The notes under the pieces were generated by a model. That model ran no database searches. It was not told where the DNA came from and saw only the letters and a program-made list of their open reading frames with translations. Position numbers and translations under genes: made by a program. From assembly GCA_002422455.1 (NCBI GenBank), contig DIVK01000035.1, forward strand, positions 1-43,334: DNA of 43,334 nt, read 5' to 3'. This document shows, in pieces, positions 6,927-15,673 of the stretch. Numbering within the stretch: position 1 is the stretch's first letter; each line of letters starts with the position of its first letter. This DNA comes from Rhodoferax sp. UBA6134. Its GTDB lineage: Bacteria > Pseudomonadota > Gammaproteobacteria > Burkholderiales > Burkholderiaceae_C.

Positions 6927-8956
6927 GTGGGCCAGGGCAGTTGTTTGAGTTCGCGTTGCAGTGTACCCAGATGGGCGCGTCGGGTGCCGGGTGGCGCATA
7001 ACGTTGCGCTTCCAGGCGCAGCAGCCAGTCGCGCACCGCCTGCGTGCCCGGATCGTCTGCCCCCAGTTGCCGGGTCAGCTGCTCTGCCATGCGGCGCGGC
7101 GGGCTGTTGCGCGTCACGTCAATGCCCGCTTTTTGCAGGTGGGCCGAGGCGGTTTGCAGCAGCCGCAACCAGGGGTCCTGGCGGCTGCGTTCCCACAGGG
7201 CCCAGGCCGTGCCGGCCAGGCTGGTCAGCACCAGCAGGCCGGCGAGCAAGTAAATCAGGTCTTCCCAGCTGGGTGATGCGAAACCGATGTTGCGCAGCAA
7301 CTGGAGCTGTTGGCCCTGCGTGTAATTCAGCACCCGCTGGTTCCAGCCGTTGTTGACGGCGTCCCACAGGGCGCGCAAGTCAAGCACCATGCCGGGACTG
7401 ACCTGGCTCAGGGCGCTGGCGATGAAACCGCGCGGCGCCTGCAGGCGTTGCAGTGTGCCGGTACGTGCGGGGGCCACAGCGGCGGTGGGGTCCACCCGCA
7501 CCCAGCCGCGGCCCGTCAGCCAGACCTCGGCCCAGGCGTGGGCATCGCTCTGGCGCACGATCCAGAATCCGTCCAGTGCATTTTGTTCGCCGCCCTGGTA
7601 GCCGGTGACGATGCGGGCCGGCACGTCGAGTGCGCGCAACAGGATGACGAAGCTCGACGCAATGTGCTCGCAAAAACCCTGTTTGCGGTCGAACCAGAAT
7701 TCGTCGGCGCTGTGCTGGCCGTACACGCCGGGCTCCAGCGTGTAACGGTAGCCGCCGGTGCGCAGCCGCTCCAGCGCGGCGGCGACCCACTGTGCGCCAT
7801 CCGCTCTGGCGTAACGCGGGTCGCGCCGCAGCTCGCTGGCCAGCGCCAGTGTGCGCGGATTGAAGCCGGGCGGCAGGCTCACATAGTCCTGCAGGCCGAC
7901 TTGCGCTCGGGCCGGGCCGTGGCGGAAGTCAGGGTAACTTTGGGCCGTGTAGCGCACCAGGTCTGTCACCGGGCGGTCCAGCAGCCACTGCAGCTCGGAC
8001 GTCATGCTGGCGGAAAAACCGCCCAGTGCGGGCGGGGCCGGGGTGGCGTCCAGCGTCAGGAGCCAGGGGCGGTTGTTGGGCTCCAGTGTTACCTGGTAGC
8101 TGACGGGCGGCCCTTGCACCTGCAGGTTGGCAGGCGGCTGCAGGCGGGCCGGAAAGCCCGAGCGCAGGGGCTGCCAGTTGCGTCCGTCAAAAGTGGACAG
8201 CACCGGCCCGCGAAAGTAGAGCGCGGACTGCGGCGGTGCGGCATTTTCAAAGCGGATGCGCATGGCAACGCTGTCGTCCAGCGCCAGGCGGGCGATGCTG
8301 CCCACCTGCATGCTGGCGGACAGGCCGCTGCGCCCGCTCATGGCGTCGTCGGGCAGGCCCCACAGCGGTGCCAGCCGGGGAAACAGCATGAACAGAACGA
8401 CCATGATGGGGGCGCCCAGCAACGCCATCGAGCCCGCGATTTTGGCGGCCTGCAGCAAAGGCGGCCGGCCCACCGGCAGGTGGGCATTGACCAGTGCCGT
8501 GAGCAAGCCGAGCAGGGCGATCAGCATGGCTGCTGCGGTGAGCAGTGATTGCGAATGGAAAAAGTTGGTCAGCAGCATGAAGAAGCTGAGGAAGAACACC
8601 ACAAAGGCGTCGCGCCTGGCGCGCAGTTCCAGTGTTTTCAGGGCCAGCAGCACCACGATCAGGGTCACGCCGGCATCGCGCCCCAGCAGGGTCTTGTGGG
8701 TGAACAGGGTGGCGGCCATGGTCAGCACCAGCAACGCCAGCAGCCAGCGGCGCGGTGGCAGCGGCCGCGCGGTGACGGCCAGCCAGCCGCGCCACAACAG
8801 CACGCCCGCCGTCAGCCCGCTGCACCACAGCGGCAGCTTGCCCACTTGCGGCAGCACCACCCAGGCCATTACAGCCAGTAAAAACAGCGTGTCGCGGCTG
8901 TCCCGGGGCAGTCTGGACAGGCGGTTCAACAGCCGATTCGACAGGGTCGCGGTCAT
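6923..8956 (-). CDS. tgpA: TgpA-type membrane transglutaminase (DUF3488 plus transglutaminase core)
   Basis: This 677-aa inner-membrane protein has a cluster of about six hydrophobic helices in residues 15-190 (TgpA N-terminal domain). A periplasmic transglutaminase-like core carries C429 (GFCEH), H473 (DAHAWAEVW) and D489 (VDPTA), followed by one more membrane helix near 560 and a short cytoplasmic tail. The Cys-His-Asp triad is complete. Its substrate is not known from sequence; the Pseudomonas homologue is essential and periplasm-facing. I chose the ATG at 8956 because it begins the family N-terminus (MTATLSNRLL) and lies 4 bases after the DUF58 gene. Upstream in-frame codons overlap that gene and look like a shadow. 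It sits in the usual moxR-DUF58-tgpA operon. Confidence 0.9.
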   Translation of the reverse strand: MTATLSNRLLNRLSRLPRDSRDTLFLLAVMAWVVLPQVGKLPLWCSGLTAGVLLWRGWLAVTARPLPPRRWLLALLVLTMAATLFTHKTLLGRDAGVTLIVVLLALKTLELRARRDAFVVFFLSFFMLLTNFFHSQSLLTAAAMLIALLGLLTALVNAHLPVGRPPLLQAAKIAGSMALLGAPIMVVLFMLFPRLAPLWGLPDDAMSGRSGLSASMQVGSIARLALDDSVAMRIRFENAAPPQSALYFRGPVLSTFDGRNWQPLRSGFPARLQPPANLQVQGPPVSYQVTLEPNNRPWLLTLDATPAPPALGGFSASMTSELQWLLDRPVTDLVRYTAQSYPDFRHGPARAQVGLQDYVSLPPGFNPRTLALASELRRDPRYARADGAQWVAAALERLRTGGYRYTLEPGVYGQHSADEFWFDRKQGFCEHIASSFVILLRALDVPARIVTGYQGGEQNALDGFWIVRQSDAHAWAEVWLTGRGWVRVDPTAAVAPARTGTLQRLQAPRGFIASALSQVSPGMVLDLRALWDAVNNGWNQRVLNYTQGQQLQLLRNIGFASPSWEDLIYLLAGLLVLTSLAGTAWALWERSRQDPWLRLLQTASAHLQKAGIDVTRNSPPRRMAEQLTRQLGADDPGTQAVRDWLLRLEAQRYAPPGTRRAHLGTLQRELKQLPWPT

Positions 8957-8960
8957 GGCA

Positions 8961-9935
8961 TCAGTCCAGGGCCAGCGCTTGCAGGCAGCGCTTTTGATGG
9001 GCGTTGCCGTGGCCGGGCTCGATGACCCGTGCGCCCAGGCGCAAGCCGTACTCCAGCCCCAGTTGTTCGGCTTGCAGCACCCAGGCGCACAGGCGGGACA
9101 GCTGCTGCTCGGGGTGGGCGCTGCCGGTCTGCTGCCGGTCCAGCCACAACTCGGCATGCCGTGCCCGGATGGTGTCCCGGCTCACCAGTTGGTTGGTTTG
9201 AGCGGCTTTTTTCCAGAGCACCAGTTTCAGGGGATCGCCCCGGCGGTAGGCGCGCACGCCATCGTATTCGCCGTTGGCCAGTGGCTGCGCGCTGGCGGCA
9301 CCGGCGACACGCGGCTCGCCCGACGGCAAGGGCGGCGGGAAGGTTTCCGGGGCCGGGTACACCAGCAGCCGGGCGGCCGGGCGCCACACGGTCCAGGCCC
9401 GGAAAGTACCCAGCGGAAAGCGTGTTTCGGCGCTCAGCGCAGGCACCCGGTGCAGGCCGCGTCGCCCGGGCCTGAAGGCGATCTGCACCGTGGCGCTGCC
9501 CTGCGCCGGCACATCGGTCCAGACCCATTGGCCGGAGCCCAGCACGGCCAGGCCGATGCTGTGCCGGACGCTGCGCCGCCGGTTCTGGAGCCGGATGCCG
9601 AGCACGGCGCCGGCCCCTGCGAACTGGTCGTCGGGCGCCAGCAGATTCATGCTCAGTCCGCGCAGTGTGCCATGACACACGTGCATGCCGGCCAGCGCGC
9701 TGCCGGCCAGCAAAAAGGTCAGCAGGTAGCCCAGGTTGAGCTGGTAGTTGATTGACGCCACCAGCAACACCAGCAGCGTGGCGCCCAGCATGAAGCCGGG
9801 GCCGGTGGGCAGGATGTAGACGTTGCGCTGCGTCAGGGTGAGGCTGTCGCCCAGCGGCAGCCGCGCCATGAACCAGCGCCGGAACCTGGCTCCCACGCCG
9901 GTTGCGGCGCGCAAAGCGGCACTGCGCTCGTTCAC
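8961..9935 (-). CDS. DUF58 domain protein of the MoxR operon
   Basis: This 324-aa protein has two hydrophobic helices near residues 45-85 (PGFMLGATLLVLLVASINY and LGYLLTFLLAGSALAG). A beta-rich region follows, then the DUF58 core (NGEYDGVRAYRRGDPLKLVLWKKAAQT), which in this family precedes a von Willebrand A-like fold. DUF58 proteins are partners of MoxR AAA+ ATPases. The gene overlaps the moxR stop by 4 bases (9932-9935) and ends 4 bases before tgpA, so the three are certainly co-transcribed. The biochemical role is unknown. An assembly or chaperone function in the envelope is the usual proposal. Confidence 0.88.
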   Translation of the reverse strand: MNERSAALRAATGVGARFRRWFMARLPLGDSLTLTQRNVYILPTGPGFMLGATLLVLLVASINYQLNLGYLLTFLLAGSALAGMHVCHGTLRGLSMNLLAPDDQFAGAGAVLGIRLQNRRRSVRHSIGLAVLGSGQWVWTDVPAQGSATVQIAFRPGRRGLHRVPALSAETRFPLGTFRAWTVWRPAARLLVYPAPETFPPPLPSGEPRVAGAASAQPLANGEYDGVRAYRRGDPLKLVLWKKAAQTNQLVSRDTIRARHAELWLDRQQTGSAHPEQQLSRLCAWVLQAEQLGLEYGLRLGARVIEPGHGNAHQKRCLQALALD

Positions 9936-10852
9936 GGCAGTGGCACGGCGTCCAGCAGGGCGCGCACTTGCTCAACCGGGCCGCGACCGGCGTCTCCTGC
10001 CGGAATCAGGCGGTGCGCCACGGTTTGCGGCAGGATGGCCTGCACGTCATCGGGGGCTACGTAGTCGCGTCCGCTCAGCAGGGCCTGGGCCTTGGCGGCG
10101 CGCAGCACGGCAATGCCGGCACGCGGGCTCAGGCCCTGCAAAAACCATTGGCCGGACCGGGTCGCGGCCATCAGGTCCTGCACATAGTCCAGCAGGGGCG
10201 CGGCGGCGTGGACGGCCAGCACCCTGGCTTGCAGCGCCTGCAACTCGGGCACCGTCAGCAGGCTGGGCAGGGCCTCCACCAGGGTGCGCCGGTCATGACC
10301 GGCCAGCAGCTCGCGCTCGGCGGCGCGGTCGGGGTAGCCGAGCGAGATGCGCATCAAAAACCGGTCCAGTTGCGACTCCGGCAGCGCATGGGTGCCGAGC
10401 TGGTCGTGCGGGTTTTGCGTGGCAATCACGAAGAAGGGCGATGGCAGGGGGTGCGTGGCGCCGTCCACGGTGACCTGTTTTTCTTCCATCGCTTCGAGCA
10501 GCGCGCTCTGGGTTTTGGGGCTGGCGCGGTTGATTTCGTCGGCCAGCAGCACCTGCGCAAACAAGGGGCCGGGGTGGAACACGAAGGCCTCCTGGCTGCG
10601 CTCGTAAATGGAGACCCCCGACAGGTCGCTGGGCATCAGGTCGGCGGTGAACTGGACGCGCGAGAACTGCAGGCCAAAGGTTCTGGCCAACGCGTGCGCC
10701 AGCGTGGTCTTGCCGACACCGGGCACGTCTTCAATCAGCAGGTGGCCTCCGGCCAGCAGACAGGCCACACAGTCCCGGGTTTGCGCAGGCTTGCCGGCAA
10801 TCACCGTGTTAAGCTGATCAACCAGTGATTTGAGTTTGTGTTGTGCATCCAT
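9932..10852 (-). CDS. MoxR family AAA+ ATPase
   Basis: This 306-aa cytoplasmic ATPase has Walker A GVGKTT (G45-T50) in the context EDVPGVGKTT and Walker B LLADEINRA (D105, E106). The sensor stretch ATQNPHDQLGTHALPESQLDRF and a C-terminal lid domain (SPRAGIAVLRAAKAQALLSGRDYV) are also present. MoxR proteins are thought to act as chaperones that mature or load cofactors into partner complexes, usually together with the adjacent DUF58 product. It is the first gene of the minus-strand operon moxR-DUF58-tgpA-mltB and diverges from the deacetylase-like gene across 48 bases that must hold both promoters. Confidence 0.93.
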   Translation of the reverse strand: MDAQHKLKSLVDQLNTVIAGKPAQTRDCVACLLAGGHLLIEDVPGVGKTTLAHALARTFGLQFSRVQFTADLMPSDLSGVSIYERSQEAFVFHPGPLFAQVLLADEINRASPKTQSALLEAMEEKQVTVDGATHPLPSPFFVIATQNPHDQLGTHALPESQLDRFLMRISLGYPDRAAERELLAGHDRRTLVEALPSLLTVPELQALQARVLAVHAAAPLLDYVQDLMAATRSGQWFLQGLSPRAGIAVLRAAKAQALLSGRDYVAPDDVQAILPQTVAHRLIPAGDAGRGPVEQVRALLDAVPLP

Positions 10853-10900
10853 GGCACGACGTTACCTGAAAATATCGAGAGGCTTGCGCGCACTGTGACT

Positions 10901-11848
10901 ATGACCGGATACTTTACCCACCGCGATTGCCGCAAACATGAAATGGGCGCGGGCCACCCCGAGTGCCCCGAGCGGCTTGATGCCATCGAAGACCGCCTGC
11001 TGATCTCGGGCCTGGCTGCCGCCCTGGACCGGCGCGAGGCCCCGATAGCACCCCTGACCGACATTGAGCTGGCGCACAGCCGCATGTACGTGGCTTCCAT
11101 CCGGGGCCTGAGTGACGGCTTGCGCGATGAAATCGAAGCCGGTGGCCCAACCCATGCCCAGGTTGACCCCGACACCGCCCTGAACGTCAGCACCTGGGAT
11201 GCGGCCCTGCGGGCTGCGGGCGCCGCGCTGGCCGCGACCGACGCCGTGATTGCGGGCGAATTGGAAAACGCTTTTTGCGCCACTCGTCCGCCCGGCCACC
11301 ATGCCTGCCGCGACAAGGCCATGGGCTTTTGTTTTTTCAATAACGTGGCGATCGCCGCCAAATATGCGCTGGAGCGTCACGGACTGGAGCGGGTGGCCAT
11401 TGTGGATTTTGACGTGCACCACGGCAACGGCACGGAAGACATCGTGGCCGGCGACCCGCGCATCCTGATGGTGAGTTTCTACCAGTACCCGTTCTACCCG
11501 CTGGATCACGTCCATTCCAACGCCGGCAACCTGGTCAACCTGCCGGTACCGGCTTACACCAAAGGCATGGAGATTCGCAATCTGGTTGAGAGCGTCTGGA
11601 TCCCGCGGCTGGAGGCTTTCCGGCCCGAGATGATTTTCATCAGCGCCGGCTTTGACGCGCACCGGGAAGACGATATGGGGCAGATGGGGCTGGTCGAGCA
11701 GGACTACGCCTGGATCACCCAGCGTGTCAAGGACGTGGCCCGGCGTCACGCCGGGGGGCGCATTGTTTCCTGCCTGGAAGGCGGTTATGCCCTGAGCGCG
11801 CTGGGCCGCAGTGTGGAGGCGCATCTGCGGGTACTGACCGATGTCTGA
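10901..11848 (+). CDS. Histone-deacetylase-like amidohydrolase
   Basis: This 315-aa zinc amidohydrolase belongs to the HDAC/acetoin-utilisation (AcuC, acetylpolyamine amidohydrolase) superfamily. The active site is visible: tandem His H133-H134 in RPPGHHA, zinc ligands D171 and H173 in DFDVHHGNG, D252 in SAGFDAH, and the transition-state Tyr in EGGYAL. Bacterial members remove acyl groups from polyamines or from lysines of metabolic enzymes; the substrate cannot be read from the sequence. The start at 10901 matches the family N-terminus (TGYFTHRDCRKHEMGAGHPE). In-frame codons further upstream overlap moxR. It overlaps the MscS-type channel gene by 8 bases, so the two form an operon. Confidence 0.9.
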   Translation: MTGYFTHRDCRKHEMGAGHPECPERLDAIEDRLLISGLAAALDRREAPIAPLTDIELAHSRMYVASIRGLSDGLRDEIEAGGPTHAQVDPDTALNVSTWDAALRAAGAALAATDAVIAGELENAFCATRPPGHHACRDKAMGFCFFNNVAIAAKYALERHGLERVAIVDFDVHHGNGTEDIVAGDPRILMVSFYQYPFYPLDHVHSNAGNLVNLPVPAYTKGMEIRNLVESVWIPRLEAFRPEMIFISAGFDAHREDDMGQMGLVEQDYAWITQRVKDVARRHAGGRIVSCLEGGYALSALGRSVEAHLRVLTDV

Positions 11849-13106
11849 CTCCCGGTTCACCGACCTGGAAGGCTGGCTGGCCGCCCTGGCCCGGCCGGGC
11901 GCCCTGATGGAGCTCGGGGCGCTGGCCCTGTGCGGCGGTGTGGCCTGGGCGGTTGCCGCGCTGATGCGCCGCAGCGTGGGCTCGGACGACAAAACTTCCA
12001 TCCTGTTTGGCAGACGCATCGTGGACGGGGTGCTGTTTCCCGCGCTGCTGCTGTGCCTGGCCTACGTGGCCCGGGCCTGGATGGTGGGCCGGGTGACGCC
12101 GGCGGTGTTCAAGATTGCGATTCCCGTCCTGCTCTCCCTGCTGGTCATTCGCCTGGGGGTCAAGGTGCTGCAGGCCGCGTTCCGGGATGCGCCGCTGGTG
12201 CGCGCACTCGAGCGCACCATTTCCTGGGTCGCCTGGCTGGCGATGGTGTTGTGGGTCAGCGGGCTGCTGCCGGTGCTGCTGGATGAGCTCGACCAGATCA
12301 CCTGGAAGGTGGGTGACTCGATGCTGTCGGTCCGCACCCTGCTGGAAGGGGCGCTGACGGCGGGCGCCGTGTTGCTCTTCACCCTGTGGATTTCTTCGGG
12401 CATCGAGGGCCGCCTGCTGCGCTCCGCCACAGGCGACGAGCTGTCCTTGCGCAAGGCGGCCAGCAACGCCACGCGTGCGTTGCTGATGCTGATCGGTGTG
12501 CTGCTGGCGCTGTCGATGGTGGGCATTGACCTGACCGCGCTGTCGGTGCTCGGTGGCGCGATTGGCGTGGGGGTGGGTTTTGGTTTGCAGAAGCTGGCGG
12601 CCAACTATGTCAGCGGCTTTGTCATTCTGGCCGAACGCAGCATGCGCATCGGCGACAACGTGCGGGTGGATGGTTTTGAGGGCCGCATCACGCAAATCAA
12701 CGCGCGTTACACCGTCATCCGGTCGCTGGTCGGGCGGGAGTCGATCGTGCCCAACGAGTTGCTGATCACCAGCCGCGTGGAAAACCTGTCACTGGCAGAC
12801 CCGCAGGTCTGGCAGTCGACCATGGTGTCGGTCGCCTACGACAGCGACGTGGACCTGGTGACGCGTCTGCTGAAACAGGCGGCCCTGAGTCAGGATCGCG
12901 TGCTGCGTAGCCCCGAACCGTCCGTCAATCTGGCAAACTTTGGCGCCGATGGGCTGGAGTTCAAGGTGGGGTACTGGATCGCCGATCCCGAAAACGGCAG
13001 CGATAACCTGAAGTCGTTGATCAACCTGCACATCCTCAAGTCCCTGCGCGAGCATCGGATCGAGATTCCCTACCCGCAACGCGTGGTGCATACACGGGCA
13101 GCGTAG
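11841..13106 (+). CDS. MscS-family mechanosensitive ion channel
   Basis: This 421-aa inner-membrane protein has about five hydrophobic helices over residues 20-250. The pore helix is Gly/Ala rich (LSVLGGAIGVGVGFGLQKLAANYVSG, given here in family context), followed by the MscS beta domain (RIGDNVRVDGFEGRITQINARYT) and the alpha/beta domain (VPNELLITSRVENLSLADP). Channels of this type open under membrane tension and release solutes after osmotic downshift. It has more helices than E. coli MscS, resembling the YbdG/MscM-like subgroup. It is translationally coupled to the upstream deacetylase-like gene. Confidence 0.9.
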   Translation: MSDSRFTDLEGWLAALARPGALMELGALALCGGVAWAVAALMRRSVGSDDKTSILFGRRIVDGVLFPALLLCLAYVARAWMVGRVTPAVFKIAIPVLLSLLVIRLGVKVLQAAFRDAPLVRALERTISWVAWLAMVLWVSGLLPVLLDELDQITWKVGDSMLSVRTLLEGALTAGAVLLFTLWISSGIEGRLLRSATGDELSLRKAASNATRALLMLIGVLLALSMVGIDLTALSVLGGAIGVGVGFGLQKLAANYVSGFVILAERSMRIGDNVRVDGFEGRITQINARYTVIRSLVGRESIVPNELLITSRVENLSLADPQVWQSTMVSVAYDSDVDLVTRLLKQAALSQDRVLRSPEPSVNLANFGADGLEFKVGYWIADPENGSDNLKSLINLHILKSLREHRIEIPYPQRVVHTRAA

Positions 13107-13202
13107 CCTGGCAGACAGGAAGAAATCCTCCTGCCGGCGGCATGGCTACCCCGTGCCAGGTCAGTGGTGTAAATATTGCTTGTGGTCATGCCGGCCCGGT
13201 AC

Positions 13203-13214
13203 GGCACAATGGCC
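13203..13214 (+). promoter_or_regulatory. GGCACAATGGCC element, possible -10 region before the DUF3422 gene
   Basis: The 12-mer GGCACAATGGCC lies 16 bases before the chosen start of the DUF3422 gene, and the identical 12-mer occurs before ompA (40526-40537). CACAAT could serve as a -10 hexamer with a GG extension. No good -35 is seen at 16-18 bases in either case, so this is tentative. Confidence 0.25.
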
Positions 13215-13229
13215 AGCCAAGGAGCGATC

Positions 13230-14522
13230 ATGCAACTCAAGCACCACCTGCCACAGCACCCGCAACGGGTCGCCCTGCACAATGAAATTCATGCCCGGCC
13301 GCCGCAGGCTCTGGCCGCGCCGCTGGCGATCTCGCACGTGGTCATGCTGTGCGATGCGGCCCAGCGCGACGCCAGCCGGGCGCATGTGGCGGTGTTGCTG
13401 CATGAGCGTCACCTGCCGCTGCCCGACCCGCAGTCCAGCCATTTCCGCATGGACCTGGGCGCGTTCCACATCCGGTGGGAGCTGCACACGGAATTCGTCA
13501 CCTGGACCTTCATGTGCGCCTTGCCCGCCGAACGCTTTGGCGAGCATGAACCCGACCGGGCGCTGGACGCGGTGCCGCAAGACTGGTTCGCCGGATTGCC
13601 GGGCGAGTGTTTGTCGAGTCTGCACCTGTGGGTCTTGTCAACCCATGCCTTTGGGGCTGCGGCACTGGTCAAGCACGTGCTGCAGGAAGACACGCTGGTG
13701 GCCTCCAGCGTCGCCGGTGGTGCGGGCGAGGTGTATACCGACTTTGCCATCCACGCCGATGGTTTCTCCCGCATGGTGCTGTTCGCGGGTAATCTGCCGC
13801 CGCGCCGTCTGGGGCGTCTGGTGCAGCGCTTGCTGGAGATCGAGACCTACCGCATGGCCGCCTTGCTGGGCTTGCCGGCGGCGCGCGAGGCGTCCAGCAT
13901 TTTGTCCAGCGCCGAGCGGGAACTGGCCGAGCTGGCCAGTTCCATTCGCAGCGCCACGGCACAAGATGAACCGCTGTTGCTGGACCGGCTGACCAAGCTG
14001 GCCGGTCAGGTGGAGAGCCAGCACGCGGCCACCCATTCGCGCTTCTCGGCCAGCGTGGCCTATTTTGAGCTGGTGGATAAACGCATCACGGAGATCAATG
14101 AATCCGCCTTGCCCGGCATGCAGACCATTGGCGAGTTCATGGATCGCCGGCTGACCCCGGCGCGCAGCACCTGCGAGTGGGCCACGCGCCGCCAGGACGC
14201 GCTGTCGCAAAGGGTGTCGCGCATCAGCAATCTGCTGCGCACGCGGGTCGAGATCGAGCAGCAGCAAAGCAGCCAGGCCGTGCTGACGGCCATGAACAAG
14301 CGGCAGGACATGCAGCTCAAGCTGCAGTCCACGGTGGAGGGACTGTCGGTGGCCGCCATCACCTACTACATCGTGGGTCTGGTGAGTTATCTGGCCAAGG
14401 GGGCCTCCCAACTGGGCTGGCCATGGAGCCCGGAGAGCACTGCCGCTGCCACCATTCCCCTGGTGGCGCTGGCCGTCTGGTGGTCGCTGCGGCGGCTGCA
14501 CCACAGGGTTTTCAGAACCTGA
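13230..14522 (+). CDS. DUF3422 family membrane protein
   Basis: This 430-aa protein begins QLKHHLPQHPQRVALHNEIHARPP, the typical N-terminus of DUF3422. The middle is long and helical with coiled-coil character (residues 225-360). Two hydrophobic segments occur near the C-terminus (AAITYYIVGLVSYLAKG and AATIPLVALAVWW), so the bulk is probably cytoplasmic and anchored at its C-terminal end. I chose ATG 13230 because AAGGAG at 13219-13224 is at ideal distance; the longer frame from 13176 has no such site. The family has no established function. Neighbours give no clear clue. Confidence 0.85.
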   Translation: MQLKHHLPQHPQRVALHNEIHARPPQALAAPLAISHVVMLCDAAQRDASRAHVAVLLHERHLPLPDPQSSHFRMDLGAFHIRWELHTEFVTWTFMCALPAERFGEHEPDRALDAVPQDWFAGLPGECLSSLHLWVLSTHAFGAAALVKHVLQEDTLVASSVAGGAGEVYTDFAIHADGFSRMVLFAGNLPPRRLGRLVQRLLEIETYRMAALLGLPAAREASSILSSAERELAELASSIRSATAQDEPLLLDRLTKLAGQVESQHAATHSRFSASVAYFELVDKRITEINESALPGMQTIGEFMDRRLTPARSTCEWATRRQDALSQRVSRISNLLRTRVEIEQQQSSQAVLTAMNKRQDMQLKLQSTVEGLSVAAITYYIVGLVSYLAKGASQLGWPWSPESTAAATIPLVALAVWWSLRRLHHRVFRT

Positions 14523-14568
14523 CGAGGCTCGGGGGCGGCTGCCCGAAGGCGCTGCCTTTACGCCGAAA

Positions 14569-14593
14569 ATGGTGCGTCATTTCGTGGCACCAT
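14569..14593. promoter_or_regulatory. 25-bp perfect dyad upstream of the quinone oxidoreductase gene
   Basis: ATGGTGC (14569-14575) and GCACCAT (14587-14593) are exact inverted copies separated by 11 bases. The dyad lies 40 bases before the chosen start codon, where a repressor operator would be expected. No regulator gene is adjacent, so the partner is unknown. Confidence 0.35.
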
Positions 14594-14633
14594 GCGGCCT
14601 GCTGCAAGCGGTTCAAATTTCAGGATGCCCGAC

Positions 14634-15629
14634 ATGATCTCGTTCCCTTCCCGCGCCATTCGCATTGAGCAACACGGCGGCCCCGAGCAACTCCGGCTCG
14701 TCAACGTCATGGTGGGCGATCCCGGACCCGGCGAAATCCGCATCCGCCATCGTGCGGTCGGCCTGAACTTTATCGACGTGTACCAGCGCAGCGGTTTGTA
14801 CCCCTTGCCGCTGCCCCTGCAACTGGGCGTGGAAGCTGCGGGCGTGGTGGAGGCGGTCGGTGCCGGTGTCACCCACCTGAAGGCGGGCGACCGCGCAGCC
14901 TATGCCAGCCAGTCGCCGGGAAGCTATTGTGATTTGCGGGTGGTATCGGCCCGGTGTGTGTGCCGGTTGCCGGATGCCATTTCATTTGAGACCGGCGCGG
15001 CCATGATGCTCAAGGGCCTGACGGCGCACTACCTGCTCAAGCGCACGCAGCCGCAGGGGGGGCTGCAGGCCGGCGATTTCGTGCTGTTTCATGCAGCGGC
15101 CGGCGGCGTGGGCCTGATCGCCTGCCAGTGGGCCCGCGCCATGGGCCTGCAGTTGATCGGCACCGCCGGCTCGGCCGCCAAGTGCGCGCTGGCCAAAGAG
15201 CAGGGCGCGGCCTTTGTCATCAACTATGCAAATGAAGATTTCCTGGCCCGGGTGAAGGAAATTACCGGCGGAAAAGGCGTAAAGGTGGTGTACGACTCGG
15301 TCGGCAAGGACACCTGGGGCCGGTCGCTGGACTGTCTGGCGCCCTTTGGCCTGATGGTCAGTTTTGGCAATTCTTCGGGCCCGGTGGCGCCATTTTCACT
15401 GAGCACATTGGCCGCCAAAGGCTCGCTCTACGTGACGCGTCCGACGCTGTTCTCCCACACCGCGACGCGCGAGGGCACGCAGGCCATGGCGGACGATCTG
15501 TTTGAGGTCGTGACCCGTGGCCAGGTCACGATCCGCATTGACCAGCGCTACCCCCTGGCCGAAGTGCAGCAGGCACACCGCGACCTTGAGGCGCGCCGGA
15601 CCACGGGTTGCTCGATTCTGACGCTGTGA
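14634..15629 (+). CDS. NADPH:quinone oxidoreductase, zeta-crystallin type
   Basis: This 331-aa member of the medium-chain dehydrogenase/reductase superfamily lacks the structural and catalytic zinc cysteines and resembles E. coli QorA. Visible motifs are the GroES-like N-terminal region (VGLNFIDVYQRSGLYPLPLP, GVEAAGVVEAVG) and the Rossmann nucleotide loop AAAGGVGLIACQWA. It probably reduces quinones or enals with NADPH in the cytoplasm. I chose ATG 14634 because AGGA at 14622-14625 is well placed. The upstream ATG codons at 14592 and 14625 are poorly served. It converges with lspA. Confidence 0.88.
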   Translation: MISFPSRAIRIEQHGGPEQLRLVNVMVGDPGPGEIRIRHRAVGLNFIDVYQRSGLYPLPLPLQLGVEAAGVVEAVGAGVTHLKAGDRAAYASQSPGSYCDLRVVSARCVCRLPDAISFETGAAMMLKGLTAHYLLKRTQPQGGLQAGDFVLFHAAAGGVGLIACQWARAMGLQLIGTAGSAAKCALAKEQGAAFVINYANEDFLARVKEITGGKGVKVVYDSVGKDTWGRSLDCLAPFGLMVSFGNSSGPVAPFSLSTLAAKGSLYVTRPTLFSHTATREGTQAMADDLFEVVTRGQVTIRIDQRYPLAEVQQAHRDLEARRTTGCSILTL

Positions 15630-15673
15630 GCCGGTACCTGGCGGAAAAGTTGCCTGGAGGCACGGGCAAGCCG

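Noticed and set aside
7310..8548. Long open frame on the plus strand opposite tgpA
   Set aside because: It lies wholly antisense to a gene with a complete catalytic triad and membrane topology; its composition (Gln, His, Gly, Arg rich) is typical of the opposite strand of GC-rich coding DNA.
8953..9975. 340-codon frame overlapping the DUF58 gene on the same strand
   Set aside because: The other frame (8961-9935) carries the DUF58 motifs and couples to moxR; this one is Arg/Pro/Ala-rich shadow sequence.
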